Counted from the stretch's first letter, positions 23,768-33,515 are shown. The stretch is DNA of 51,276 nt from Bacteroidales bacterium UBA5429 (GCA_002427605.1 DIRT01000002.1:1-51276), one strand, 5' to 3'. Numbers and translations: made by a program. Notes: generated by a model from the sequence alone, not told the origin.

Positions 23768-24509
23768 AAAACAATGGAATAGAGATTGGGATGGTTTTAG
23801 AACGCTCCTTTTTTTCTCTGTTCTATTGCTTTTTTCAGGATGTAATTTTTCTACTCAAGAGATCTCTTTTAAAGGAGAACTCACGAATTGTACACAGCAA
23901 AAAATAACCCTTTATCAGCTGTTTCCTGACTATGAAGAGAAAATTATGGAGGCTGATATAAAAAATGGAAAATTTACTCTTAAACATAAGGGGATTACTG
24001 AAAAACAATCGGAACAATTTCCTTCTTTCTACAAAATAGTCATTTCTGAAATGAACTATATCGTAACCTTAGCTTCACCAGGAGATAAAATAGTGTTTCA
24101 GGGAGATGCTTCCAATTGGGTTAAAACCTACCAGGTTGCAGGACCAAAAGATCCTCTTTTAATGTGGGAGTTGGATCATCAATTGAAACTCTTTATTGAT
24201 TCGGTTGAAGCATTACAGACAATCTATGAAGAACATCGCTACAGTGACTCTGTAAAAATGGAGATAGAGAAAACTTACAATCAATATATTCTCAATCATC
24301 AAAATTTTTTACTTTGTTTAATACAAAATAATAGCACTTCTTTAGCTACTTTGATTGCATTTTATCAACGCTTTAATCGTAGGATCTTTATTGAAGAAAA
24401 AGAACATCTTCCTTTACTTCAATCCATGTATGATACGTTAAATGCTCATTATCCGAATAATCCTAATCTGATCTATCTCAAAGAACGTTTGGAAGATATA
24501 TCAGAATAA
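23751..24509 (+). CDS. DUF4369-type lipoprotein without a thioredoxin domain
   Basis: The 252-residue protein has a lipobox F-S-G-C at Cys31. Residues about 35-130 read like the DUF4369 beta-domain, with G-E-L-T-N-C-x-x-Q-K-I-T-L-Y-Q at the start and SPGDKIVFQGD later. In many Bacteroidota proteins this domain precedes a TlpA-like thioredoxin domain. Here the C-terminal half is alpha-helical and no C-x-x-C motif is present. It could be a non-enzymatic relative. Its start lies inside the preceding lipoprotein gene (17-bp overlap). A strong terminator ends the purA operon after it. Confidence 0.72.
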   Translation: MKLINKKQWNRDWDGFRTLLFFSVLLLFSGCNFSTQEISFKGELTNCTQQKITLYQLFPDYEEKIMEADIKNGKFTLKHKGITEKQSEQFPSFYKIVISEMNYIVTLASPGDKIVFQGDASNWVKTYQVAGPKDPLLMWELDHQLKLFIDSVEALQTIYEEHRYSDSVKMEIEKTYNQYILNHQNFLLCLIQNNSTSLATLIAFYQRFNRRIFIEEKEHLPLLQSMYDTLNAHYPNNPNLIYLKERLEDISE

Positions 24510-24536
24510 AAATCGTAAATCCATTAATTGAAAAAT

Positions 24537-24574
24537 AAAAAAAAGAGTTGATGAATCACCAACTCTTTTTTTTT
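24537..24574. terminator. Bidirectional terminator between purA operon and secDF
   Basis: Eight A then GAGTTG (to 24550) pairs with CAACTC then T-run (24560-24573) around a 9-nt loop, giving T tracts in both directions. It serves both convergent transcripts. Confidence 0.9.
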
Positions 24575-24587
24575 GTTATTTGAAGAA

Positions 24588-27500
24588 CTATTTCATGAGT
24601 TCAACTTTAGCTTTCTTAACTCTTTTACCTTTTCTGTCTCTACGACTCAATAGGTCATATGCTAAAGGAGCTGAGATAAAGAGACCGGAATAGGTACCGA
24701 TTAAAATACCGCTCATCATAGCAAAGATAAAACCACGAATTACCTCTCCACCGAAAATAAAGATGATCAATAATACAACAATAGTAGTTCCACTGGTATT
24801 AACGGTACGTCCTAAGGTTTGATTTACAGAGTTGTTAATATTTTGATATAGGTCTCGTTTTGGATAGAGAGCTACGTTTTCTCTGATACGGTCATAAATA
24901 ATCACCACGTTGTTGATAGAATATCCGATTACCGTCAAAATCGCTGCAATAAAGGACTGGTCAATCTCCATGGAGAAGGGCATGATTTTGTGCAGTAGCG
25001 AGAAAAGTCCAATTGTTAACAAGGCATCGTGAGCCAAACCAACAACACCACCAACACCAAATTCCCAGTTTTTAAAACGAATAGCGATATAAACGAAAAT
25101 AAGAACCAGAGAAACTAAAACCGCCCAAACAGCATCCCTAAGTAATTCTTTTGCAATATTGGGTTGCACAATTTGCAAGCTTTGAATTCCACGAGGGTCT
25201 TGTTGTTCAGTAAAGTCTAAAAGGGTAATATCTGATTTAACATAGAAACCTTTTAAAGCATTGTACAATTTTTCTGCACACTCTTTGTCAACTGCAGGAT
25301 CCTTTTCGTCAATCTTATAGTTTGTGGTAATTCTAACCTGAGAGTTGCTACCAAAGGTTTTAACCTCAGGATTTCCACCAAATTCTGCTGTAACAACATC
25401 ACGAATTTCATTAGTCTTGATATTCTGGTCGAAGCGTACTACATAGTTTCTTCCACCTGTAAACTCAACGCCTGGTTCCAGTTTTAATGTAAAGAATGAA
25501 ATAAACGTAATGGCAACAAAAACGAGAGTGAGAGGATAGAAAATTTTACGAGTTTTAATGAAGTCAAATTTCGTATTAGAGAATAAATGCAATGTATATT
25601 TATTACCAAATTTATGCTCTTTCCCTTTATTGATTTCCCTTTCAAGAATTAAACGAGTAATAACAATAGAGGTATATAGTGAGGTGATAATACCGATAAT
25701 CAAAGTCGTTGCAAAACCTTTAATCGGACCTGATCCAAAATTATACAACACAATACCTGTGATCAGGGTCGTAATCTGACCGTCAAAAATAGCTGAGTAA
25801 GCATTTTGGAAACCTTCGCTAACGGCAAATCTCATACCTTTGCCTGCACGAATCTCCTCCCTGATACGCTCGTAAATCAGTACGTTGGCGTCTATGGCCA
25901 TCGCCAAGGTTAAAGCAATACCCGCAATACCGGGTAGGGTTAGTACGGCACCCAAAGAAGCCAACACACCCATCATAAAGAATACGTTGGTAATTAAGGC
26001 AATATCAGCAATAAAACCTGCACGTCCATAATATAGAGCCATATAAATTAAAACCAGCAAGAAGGCCAATGCAAAGGAAATAAGTCCGGCATTGATCGAT
26101 TCTTTACCTAAGGTTGGTCCAATTATTTCAGATTGAACAATGTCCACTCTGGCATCTAAGTTTCCGGAGTTAAGTACTGTAGCTAACACCTTTGCTTCTT
26201 CAATAGTGAATGATCCGGAAATTTCAGAATGTCCATTAGGAATTTCAACTGCAACACGAGGGTAGGAGTAAATAAAGTCATCCAAAACAATGGCAATGAA
26301 GGTCATTTTTACGTTTTGGTTGTCAACAGCAGCTCTGGTGATCTTTCTCCACTCTTCAGTAGCTTTGCTGTCCATTGACATATTAACTACAATTCTATTG
26401 TTTTGGTCTACGTCTTGTCTTGCATTTCTAACAACTCTCTCTCCATTGATCGTTTCAGAACTTAATAGTGGACCATATTTCTCACTTTTCTTCTTTAATG
26501 CAATTAAAGGATAAAGACTGGATTGATCACTATCAGGTTTTCCCCACATGAACACAACATTACGATCGCTCATTAAACGGGTAATATCGGGTAGTAACAG
26601 GTCAATCTCTTTCATTTGATTTTCCTTGAAGTAAGCAACAGGAACTGCACCGTTTGGAGAAACAATTTCAGCTTGTGCTAAAATACCCTTCACATCCACA
26701 TCATCTATATTACTGATTTCCTCTGTTTCCGGAGTTGCAGCAGAGTCAACAGCATTTTTTTGTGCTGCAAGCTTCTTCATCTTTAACTCTTCAACCAACA
26801 AATTGTCGGCAATGGCAAATCTTTGTTGAATGGTTTGTCCATTAACAATATCATTGTACACTTCCCAGAATTCCAAATTGGCAGTACTTTTTAATAGTTC
26901 AGCTACACGATCAGTTTCTTTAACACCGGGTAGCTCAACCAAAATACGTCCACCTTGTAACTCTTGAATATTAGCTTGCAATACTCCAAATTTATCAATA
27001 CGAGCACTGATAACACCTGAAACAGTTGACAATACATCATTAGATCTACTGTTCAACAAAGAAATAATCTCATCATCTGAACGAGTTTTGGTTCCTAATT
27101 TTTCTCCAAAATAGGTGTATAGAGAAGCATTAGGCATATTCATCGCTTCCTTTTCTTCGTTGAATTTGTTTTTGAAAATTGTAACAAAGTTGCCGTAACT
27201 TTTTGAGTATTCAACTTCAGCTTTTTTAAAAGCTGATTCAAAAAGTTCGTCTGTGTTATCCGCCAATCCTTTTACAACATCAGGGTAATAGACCTCTAAC
27301 AGCACGTTCATCCCTCCCCTTAAGTCCAATCCTAATTTAATCTCTTTGCTCTGAACTTTCTTAAAAGTTTCTCCTAAAAATACTTTTTGATCCCCTTTTT
27401 CTGCTAAATATTGAGTCTCTCTCGCACTGATAACAGAGTCACGTAAATGTTGCTCTAACATTTTATCTCCACCTGCCTGTTTGATAACCTCTTCGATAAC

Positions 27501-27629
27501 AGCAGGATCATTAGCAAAATTGCGGGCGTCTTTCCCAATTTTCCAACTTACAAACGAGAATGATAAACAATACAAACAGGTAAGGGCAATAAGTATTGAG
27601 AAAAATAAAAATAAACCTTTGTTACGCAT
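24588..27629 (-). CDS. secDF: Fused protein-export membrane protein SecDF
   Basis: SecDF uses the proton-motive force to aid Sec-dependent export at the inner membrane. The 1013-residue protein is the fused form: a SecD half with GLDLRGGMNVLLEV near the N-terminus, a large periplasmic P1 domain, and the transmembrane block containing AMAIDANVLIYERIREE (Asp580), then a SecF half from about residue 680. In the SecF half the conserved GYSIND motif reads GYSINN, with Asn907 where Asp is expected; in characterised proteins that Asp is needed for proton-coupled function. Asp580 in SecD is intact. A promoter -7 box lies at 27690-27697. Confidence 0.95.
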   Translation of the reverse strand: MRNKGLFLFFSILIALTCLYCLSFSFVSWKIGKDARNFANDPAVIEEVIKQAGGDKMLEQHLRDSVISARETQYLAEKGDQKVFLGETFKKVQSKEIKLGLDLRGGMNVLLEVYYPDVVKGLADNTDELFESAFKKAEVEYSKSYGNFVTIFKNKFNEEKEAMNMPNASLYTYFGEKLGTKTRSDDEIISLLNSRSNDVLSTVSGVISARIDKFGVLQANIQELQGGRILVELPGVKETDRVAELLKSTANLEFWEVYNDIVNGQTIQQRFAIADNLLVEELKMKKLAAQKNAVDSAATPETEEISNIDDVDVKGILAQAEIVSPNGAVPVAYFKENQMKEIDLLLPDITRLMSDRNVVFMWGKPDSDQSSLYPLIALKKKSEKYGPLLSSETINGERVVRNARQDVDQNNRIVVNMSMDSKATEEWRKITRAAVDNQNVKMTFIAIVLDDFIYSYPRVAVEIPNGHSEISGSFTIEEAKVLATVLNSGNLDARVDIVQSEIIGPTLGKESINAGLISFALAFLLVLIYMALYYGRAGFIADIALITNVFFMMGVLASLGAVLTLPGIAGIALTLAMAIDANVLIYERIREEIRAGKGMRFAVSEGFQNAYSAIFDGQITTLITGIVLYNFGSGPIKGFATTLIIGIITSLYTSIVITRLILEREINKGKEHKFGNKYTLHLFSNTKFDFIKTRKIFYPLTLVFVAITFISFFTLKLEPGVEFTGGRNYVVRFDQNIKTNEIRDVVTAEFGGNPEVKTFGSNSQVRITTNYKIDEKDPAVDKECAEKLYNALKGFYVKSDITLLDFTEQQDPRGIQSLQIVQPNIAKELLRDAVWAVLVSLVLIFVYIAIRFKNWEFGVGGVVGLAHDALLTIGLFSLLHKIMPFSMEIDQSFIAAILTVIGYSINNVVIIYDRIRENVALYPKRDLYQNINNSVNQTLGRTVNTSGTTIVVLLIIFIFGGEVIRGFIFAMMSGILIGTYSGLFISAPLAYDLLSRRDRKGKRVKKAKVELMK

Positions 27630-27689
27630 TTTGTAATTATTTGATTATTAATATATTAAATGATTTTAGTCACTTTGAATTTAAGCCTG

Positions 27690-27697
27690 CAAATATA
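27690..27697 (-). promoter_or_regulatory. Bacteroidota -7 box for secDF
   Basis: The minus strand reads TATATTTG followed by C, 60 nt upstream of the secDF ATG. Confidence 0.6.
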
Positions 27698-27792
27698 CAT
27701 TTTTTTTGAATACACCATGGAGAAAAAGATTATTTCATCTAATTATTCATTTTAACCCCATAATATTGACCTATTTGGGTCCCTTTTTTTTT

Positions 27793-29049
27793 CTACATAA
27801 CTTGCCTGATCTCTTCTTCTTTAGGCTCGTGTTTGTACTTAAACAAGAAGATAAACAGAATGGCAACAACTAAGGCATAAGCAGCAAAAACAAACCAGGC
27901 ATCACTCCATCCCTCATTTTGAGTAATATCAGGTACAAAGTGATTTACAACAGCACCTGCTGCGTAGGATCCGATAGTGGCGCCTAAACCATTGGTCATC
28001 AGCATAAATAAACCCTGTGCACTGGAACGAATTGAAATATCAGTTTCCTGATCGACAAAAAGTGCTCCGGAAATATTGAAAAAATCAAAGGCAACACCAT
28101 ATACAAGCATGGAAAGTACTAGCATCCAGATTCCACTGCCGGGATCTCCCAAACCAAATAAAGCAAATCGTAATACCCAGGCAAACATACTGATTAGCAT
28201 CACTTTCTTAATTCCATATCGCCTTAGGAAAAAAGGAATGAGTAGAATACAGAAAGTTTCAGACATTTGTGATAGAGAGCTTAATATGATAGGGTGTTTA
28301 ACTCCAAAACTATTTGCAAATTCGGGGACTGACTGAAAACTTTCTAGAAAGGGAGCACCAAAACCATTGGTGATCTGTAATGCAGCCCCCAATAGCATGG
28401 AAAAAATAAAGAAAATAGCCATTCTTCTCTCTTTGAACAGTGTAAATGCTCTCAACCCCAATAAGTCAATAATTGAGTTCGATTTCTTTTGGGAATTAAT
28501 AGGACAGTGAGGTAATGTAAAGGCATAAAATCCCAACATAATGCTGATTGATGCAGAAAGATAAAACTGCATATTGGTTGATTTAAAGCCGGTTAAATCA
28601 ACAATCCACATGGCCACAATAAATCCGACAGTTCCCCAAAAACGAATAGGAGGGAAATCTTTTACAGTATCTAAATTATTTGTGTCCAGTGCATAGAAGG
28701 CAACTGAATTGGAAAGTGCAATGGTGGGCATGTAGAACATGACAGCCAATAACACACTGATATATAAAGGAGTATAAGTAGTTTGAGAGGCAGCAATAAT
28801 CATAAAAAGAGCTGTTGTGAAATGTGCTAATCCCAACACCTTTTGAGCAGGAATCCACCGGTCAGCTACAATGCCTAACAATGCAGGCATGAAAAGAGAG
28901 GCTATTCCCATGGTGGCGTAAAAACTTCCGATTTGAACTCCTCCAAAACCTAAAGTTCCTCCTAAGTAACTTCCCAAGGAGATCAACCAGGAACCCCATG
29001 CAAAAAATTGCAGGAAGTTCATCACTATTAAACGGAATTTTATATTCAT
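27793..29049 (-). CDS. MFS nucleoside:proton symporter (NupG/XapB-like)
   Basis: The 418-residue protein has about 12 hydrophobic segments. Its N-terminus (MNFLQFFAWGSWLISLG) and the FPPIRFWGTVGFIVAMW region are typical of the nucleoside:H+ symporter family of the major facilitator superfamily. It would import nucleosides through the inner membrane. It follows the FAH-family gene after 8 nt and is the last gene of the recA-led co-directional run. secDF begins 163 nt later with its own promoter box. Substrate is assigned by family only. Confidence 0.88.
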   Translation of the reverse strand: MNIKFRLIVMNFLQFFAWGSWLISLGSYLGGTLGFGGVQIGSFYATMGIASLFMPALLGIVADRWIPAQKVLGLAHFTTALFMIIAASQTTYTPLYISVLLAVMFYMPTIALSNSVAFYALDTNNLDTVKDFPPIRFWGTVGFIVAMWIVDLTGFKSTNMQFYLSASISIMLGFYAFTLPHCPINSQKKSNSIIDLLGLRAFTLFKERRMAIFFIFSMLLGAALQITNGFGAPFLESFQSVPEFANSFGVKHPIILSSLSQMSETFCILLIPFFLRRYGIKKVMLISMFAWVLRFALFGLGDPGSGIWMLVLSMLVYGVAFDFFNISGALFVDQETDISIRSSAQGLFMLMTNGLGATIGSYAAGAVVNHFVPDITQNEGWSDAWFVFAAYALVVAILFIFLFKYKHEPKEEEIRQVM

Positions 29050-29057
29050 AAATCTAT

Positions 29058-29669
29058 TTATTTAATTTTGAAATCAAACATTTTCTGATCTTCGATATAG
29101 CCGGTTAACCGATCATTGATTGATACCGGACCGACACCCACAGGCGTACCGGTGAAAATAATATCACCGATTTTCAAAGTGATATATCGTGAAATATAGG
29201 AGATCAATTGATCAATATTGAAAATCATGTTGTTGCTGTTCCCAATTTGCACAGTTTCTCCATTTTTTTGTAAAGAAAAACAAATCTCGGATAGATCTGG
29301 AAACTGATCTTTAGGGATAAATGGACTCACTGCTGCTGAGCTGTCAAATGATTTGGCCAGCTCCCAGGGAAGACCCTCTTTTCTCAATCTTTCCTGAATG
29401 TCCCGTGCGGTAAAATCAACCCCTAATCCAATCTCATCATAGTAAGTATGAGCAAATTTAGGTTGAATATGTTTCCCAAGTTTGTTGATACGAACCAATA
29501 GTTCCACTTCATAATGAATCTCTTGAGAAAAATCAGGTAGAAAAAAAGGACGATTACGAACCAGTAAAGCAGTTTCCGGTTTCATAAAGAAGATAGGCTC
29601 GTCTGGAGCACTAAAGCCTAGCTCCTCAATATGATCATGATAATTGAGTCCGACACAGATGATTTTCAT
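29058..29669 (-). CDS. Fumarylacetoacetate hydrolase-family protein
   Basis: The 203-residue single-domain protein belongs to the FAH superfamily (YcgM type). Metal ligands are visible as the E-x-E pair in HYEVELLVRI and the Asp in GLGVDFTARD. The signature GDIIFTGTPVGVGPV lies near the C-terminus, and GLNYHDHIEELG at the N-terminus. Members hydrolyse acylpyruvates or decarboxylate oxaloacetate; the reaction here cannot be decided from sequence. It lies 10 nt after the beta-barrel gene and 8 nt before the transporter gene. Confidence 0.88.
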   Translation of the reverse strand: MKIICVGLNYHDHIEELGFSAPDEPIFFMKPETALLVRNRPFFLPDFSQEIHYEVELLVRINKLGKHIQPKFAHTYYDEIGLGVDFTARDIQERLRKEGLPWELAKSFDSSAAVSPFIPKDQFPDLSEICFSLQKNGETVQIGNSNNMIFNIDQLISYISRYITLKIGDIIFTGTPVGVGPVSINDRLTGYIEDQKMFDFKIK

Positions 29670-29679
29670 CTAATACAGC

Positions 29680-30423
29680 TTATAATCCAATTCCTATAAT
29701 AAATTCTAATCCGTGAGATAATGCCTTTTCAGGTAGATTACTCACCTGATTGAGTTGGTTAGGAGAAAAGAAATTAGTGAAAGTAAACACGTAATTTACA
29801 TAAAAGTAGGAGCGAAGATTGTGTAGAATTTTATACTCATATCCGATTCCGGCGTATAAAGACTCTTTGAACATGGCAGCGTAGTGGTCATCCTCTTTAT
29901 CCGTGGTAACCGAAAATTTTGGAGATAAAGTTTCAGATTTGAATTGGTCAAAAGTTTTACCCCAGAAAAAAAGTGAATGGTATAACCCAACGTTAAATCC
30001 TAATATATTTCTAGAGCTGATAGCAGTTTTCATTTTTACCCCTGTAGGTATAGTCAAATAGAGACGTGAGAAGTGACGGTCAGCAATAGTTGAAATGTTT
30101 GTACTGGATGTTTCTGTTTCAAGAATGGTATATCTTTCCGGTAAGTTGAGGACAGTATGGTCAAATTTTAACTGGACACCAGTAGTGAAATAGAAGTTTT
30201 CACGATCTGTTAAATTGATTTCAACGGGAATTCCAACACGAAAACCGGGTGCAACACCGATTCTGCTGTAATCAGATGTGCTGGGTTGAACCCAATCAAT
30301 GGTAGGACCTGCAAAAACAGAAACTAATACACGATATCCTCTGGGTTCGGGAGCATAATTGATTTGAGCAAAACTATTAACTACAAATAGTGACAATAAT
30401 GTGAATAAAAAAAACTTTTTCAT
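29680..30423 (-). CDS. Outer-membrane beta-barrel protein (PorT-like)
   Basis: The 247-residue protein has a signal peptide ending near S-F-A (residue 19, before Q) and a mature domain of alternating amphipathic strands, with Gly/Tyr-rich turns such as GYRVLVSVFAGPTIDW and LYAGIGYEYKI, ending in a strand FIIGIGL. This fits the small PorT/OMP_b-brl group of Bacteroidota. PorT itself helps the type IX secretion system, but assignment to that role would be over-reading. It lies 19 nt after ruvB. Confidence 0.72.
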   Translation of the reverse strand: MKKFFLFTLLSLFVVNSFAQINYAPEPRGYRVLVSVFAGPTIDWVQPSTSDYSRIGVAPGFRVGIPVEINLTDRENFYFTTGVQLKFDHTVLNLPERYTILETETSSTNISTIADRHFSRLYLTIPTGVKMKTAISSRNILGFNVGLYHSLFFWGKTFDQFKSETLSPKFSVTTDKEDDHYAAMFKESLYAGIGYEYKILHNLRSYFYVNYVFTFTNFFSPNQLNQVSNLPEKALSHGLEFIIGIGL

Positions 30424-30442
30424 GATATTTTATTTTTTAAAG

Positions 30443-31468
30443 TTAAAACAAAGTTAAATTATCCGGATATCTTGATTTTCCCAAATGTTTGTATGCTGCT
30501 TCAGTAACTTCCCTGCCTCTGGGTGTACGCATTAGATATCCTTCTTGAATAAGAAACGGTTCATAGACCTCTTCTATTGTACCGGGATCTTCACCAACAG
30601 CAGTAGCAATAGTGGTTAATCCTACAGGTCCTCCCTTAAATTTCTCAATAATAGTATCCAGGATTTTATTGTCCATTTCGTCCAATCCGTGCTGATCCAC
30701 ATTGAGAGCAGTTAAAGCGGTTTGGGTAATCGAAAGCGTGATACGTCCATCACCAATAATTTGTGCAAAGTCACGAACACGACGCAATAACAGATTGGCA
30801 ATACGGGGTGTTCCTCTGCTGCGTCTGGCAATCTCAAGGGTTGCATCTTTATCAATACTAACTTGTAAGATGCCTGCGGCACGATTGATAATTTTAGCTA
30901 ACGTGGGGACATCATAATATTGGAGTCTGAGATTGATCCCAAAACGGGAACGCAATGGAGCTGTCAACAATCCGGAACGTGTAGTTGCCCCAATGAGAGT
31001 AAAAGGATTTAGATTGATCTGAACACTACGTGCATTCGGACCCGTATCAATCATGATGTCAATCTTGTAATCCTCCATGGCGGAATAAAGATACTCCTCC
31101 ACAACAGGGGATAAACGATGGATCTCGTCAATGAACAATACGTCATTGGCTTCCAGATTAGTCAATAAACCTGCCAATTCTCCCGGTTTGTCAATAACCG
31201 GTCCGGAGGTGATTCTGATATTCACTCCCATCTCGTTGGCAATAATATGCGATAGGGTAGTCTTCCCAAGACCGGGAGGACCATGAAGCAATACATGATC
31301 CAATGCTTCACCACGACCACGGGCAGCTTTCACAAAGATGATAATATTGTCAATTACTTTCTCCTGACCAAAAAAATTGGAAAAATCGGTAGGACGAATC
31401 CGTTGCTCATACTCTTTATCAGCAGAGGATAGTCGATTATAGTCAGGATCAGTGTTCGTATTTCGCAT
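30443..31468 (-). CDS. ruvB: Holliday junction branch-migration helicase RuvB
   Basis: RuvB is the hexameric AAA+ motor that, with RuvA, moves Holliday junctions. The 341-residue protein has the N-terminal RPTDFSNFFGQEKV segment, Walker A HGPPGLGKTT, Walker B LFIDEIHRL, sensor I GATTRSGLLTAPLRSRFG with the arginine finger, and a winged-helix C-terminus with PRGREVTEAAYKHLG. Length is typical. It starts 3 nt after the TPR lipoprotein gene. ruvA and ruvC are not in the window. Confidence 0.96.
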   Translation of the reverse strand: MRNTNTDPDYNRLSSADKEYEQRIRPTDFSNFFGQEKVIDNIIIFVKAARGRGEALDHVLLHGPPGLGKTTLSHIIANEMGVNIRITSGPVIDKPGELAGLLTNLEANDVLFIDEIHRLSPVVEEYLYSAMEDYKIDIMIDTGPNARSVQINLNPFTLIGATTRSGLLTAPLRSRFGINLRLQYYDVPTLAKIINRAAGILQVSIDKDATLEIARRSRGTPRIANLLLRRVRDFAQIIGDGRITLSITQTALTALNVDQHGLDEMDNKILDTIIEKFKGGPVGLTTIATAVGEDPGTIEEVYEPFLIQEGYLMRTPRGREVTEAAYKHLGKSRYPDNLTLF

Positions 31469-31471
31469 CGT

Positions 31472-32479
31472 TTATTTCTTAATTTTATCCAGTCGGTTCA
31501 ATCCTTTGATAGCAGGTTCAAAATTGGGATCCAGTGTAGTACATGTTTCAAAATCCTGACGCGCATTACTATACTGTTTACTCAATTCAAATGCAACTCC
31601 GCGGTTGCAGATCGCATTGATAAAGTTGGGGTCAATCTCAATAGCCTGTGTAAAATAGGCTATAGCCTCATCATATTGATCATAATAGTAAAGGTAGATA
31701 TACCCTAAATTATTGAAAACATTGGTGTTTTTTGGATCAAAAGTGAGAATGGTATTGTACTGCTGAATAGCAGCATCCAATTCACCCAAATCTTGATATA
31801 GTCTGGCTAAATTAAAATTGAGCTCTTTATCTTTAGGGTCAACACGCAATCCATTTTGATAATATTGAATAGCCAATGGATCCAGGCGCTCCTGATAGAA
31901 GTATCCCAACTCTAAAAATGCTTTTTTTTCATTAGGATTTTGGTCTATAACCAACTGTAAAATACGTAGCATTTCAGTAGTATCCTGTTGTTCCTTCAAA
32001 CAAAAAGCACGGATGAGGTGAGCGGTGGGATTAAAAGGTTGTAGATTGAGAGTTTCATCGAGCGTCTTGTTACACTCTTCCAACATTCCTAAGTGATAAT
32101 ACAATTCAGCTAATTTTAATCTGGCTTCATTATGTTTGGGATCCAGTTCGATTGCTTTGAGTAAACTCTCTTCCGCCAAGTCTGTCTCTCTTTTTGCAAA
32201 ATATAAGTCAGAAATCAATACCCTGTAATCAGGGTTTTTTTCATCCAGTTTAACTGCTGAGGCAGCATCCTGGAAACCTTCTTTGATAAATCCGCGAGCA
32301 TAGTAGTATTGCGCGCGCTGGTAATATAATTCACTTTTCTTTGGGTGCTTGTCAATTTGTCGGCTTAATTCAGCCAACTCCTTAGGGAGATCTTTATAAG
32401 TATCTTTCCCTTTTTTACAACCACCCAATACTAAAATCGTAGCAAGAAATAGTAATCCTACCCAAATTGAAACTCTCAT
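31472..32479 (-). CDS. TPR-repeat lipoprotein
   Basis: The 335-residue precursor has a lipobox V-L-G-G-C at Cys21, followed by about seven tetratricopeptide repeats. They include segments such as YYQRAQYYYARGFIKEG, NVFNNLGYIYLYYYDQYDE and FINAICNRGVAFELSKQY. It is a predicted envelope scaffold protein; partner unknown. It lies between recA (11 nt upstream) and ruvB (3 nt downstream) and is evidently co-transcribed with them. Confidence 0.85.
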   Translation of the reverse strand: MRVSIWVGLLFLATILVLGGCKKGKDTYKDLPKELAELSRQIDKHPKKSELYYQRAQYYYARGFIKEGFQDAASAVKLDEKNPDYRVLISDLYFAKRETDLAEESLLKAIELDPKHNEARLKLAELYYHLGMLEECNKTLDETLNLQPFNPTAHLIRAFCLKEQQDTTEMLRILQLVIDQNPNEKKAFLELGYFYQERLDPLAIQYYQNGLRVDPKDKELNFNLARLYQDLGELDAAIQQYNTILTFDPKNTNVFNNLGYIYLYYYDQYDEAIAYFTQAIEIDPNFINAICNRGVAFELSKQYSNARQDFETCTTLDPNFEPAIKGLNRLDKIKK

Positions 32480-32490
32480 AAACTCTTTTA

Positions 32491-33486
32491 TTATAACATC
32501 TCTCTGATCTTGCCTTCTATCTCATCTGAAAGTTCAGGATTGTCGGCAAGAAGTTGTTTAACAGCATCACGTCCTTGACCCAGTTTACTATCTCCATAAG
32601 AGAACCAGGATCCGGCTTTTTTGATAATTCCTTTTTCAACGCCTAAATCGACAATCTCTCCCGTTTTGGAGATTCCTTCTCCAAACATGATATCAAATTC
32701 GGCAAAACGGAAAGGTGGAGCAACTTTGTTTTTCACTACTCTTACCTTAACTCTGTTTCCGGAAGCAGTATCCCCATCTTTTAATTGGGAAGTACGACGA
32801 ATATCCAAACGAACGGAAGCATAAAACTTCAAAGCATTACCTCCGGTAGTAGTCTCAGGATTACCGAACATCACTCCGATTTTTTCACGTAGCTGGTTAA
32901 TGAAAATACAACAGCAGTTTGTTTTACTAATGGTTGAAGTCAATTTTCTCATTGCTTGTGACATCAAACGAGCTTGTAATCCCATTTTGGAATCTCCCAT
33001 ATCACCCTCAATTTCACTCTTGGGAGTCAGGGCAGCTACAGAGTCAATCACGATGATATCAATAGCTCCTGAGCGAATCAGATTGTCAGCAATCTCTAAA
33101 GCCTGCTCTCCATTGTCAGGTTGCGCTACCAACAGGTCAGTTGTGTTAACACCCAATTTTTCAGCGTAAAAACGGTCAAAAGCATGTTCAGCATCAATAA
33201 AAGCGGCGATACCACCCGCTTTTTGAGCTTCAGCAATGGCATGAATGGCTAAAGTGGTTTTACCGGAAGATTCAGGACCATAGATCTCAATCACCCTTCC
33301 ACGGGGCAATCCACCAACACCCAATGCAATATCCAAGCCGAGTGATCCGGTGGAAATTACATCTATATTGTCAATAGCTGTTTCACCTAATCGCATTACG
33401 GCTCCCTTGCCGTAAGTTTTTTCAAGTTTTTCTAAAGTTAAGTTGAGCACTTTTAGTTTTTCTGAGTTCACTTTTTCGTTTTCCAT
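32491..33486 (-). CDS. recA: Recombinase RecA
   Basis: RecA forms filaments on single-stranded DNA, drives strand exchange and, in many bacteria, triggers the SOS response. The 331-residue protein has the Walker A motif GPESSGKTT, Walker B region IDIIVIDSVAAL, the L2 loop region GGNALKFYASVRLDIRR and the MAW-type N-terminal region KTYGKGAVMRLG. The C-terminus is short and acidic. No LexA-type box was recognised upstream. A -7 box lies at 33516-33523. It leads a run of six co-directional genes with gaps of 3 to 19 nt. Confidence 0.97.
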   Translation of the reverse strand: MENEKVNSEKLKVLNLTLEKLEKTYGKGAVMRLGETAIDNIDVISTGSLGLDIALGVGGLPRGRVIEIYGPESSGKTTLAIHAIAEAQKAGGIAAFIDAEHAFDRFYAEKLGVNTTDLLVAQPDNGEQALEIADNLIRSGAIDIIVIDSVAALTPKSEIEGDMGDSKMGLQARLMSQAMRKLTSTISKTNCCCIFINQLREKIGVMFGNPETTTGGNALKFYASVRLDIRRTSQLKDGDTASGNRVKVRVVKNKVAPPFRFAEFDIMFGEGISKTGEIVDLGVEKGIIKKAGSWFSYGDSKLGQGRDAVKQLLADNPELSDEIEGKIREML

Positions 33487-33515
33487 AGTTCTTCTATTTA
33501 TTTGTTTAACATCTG

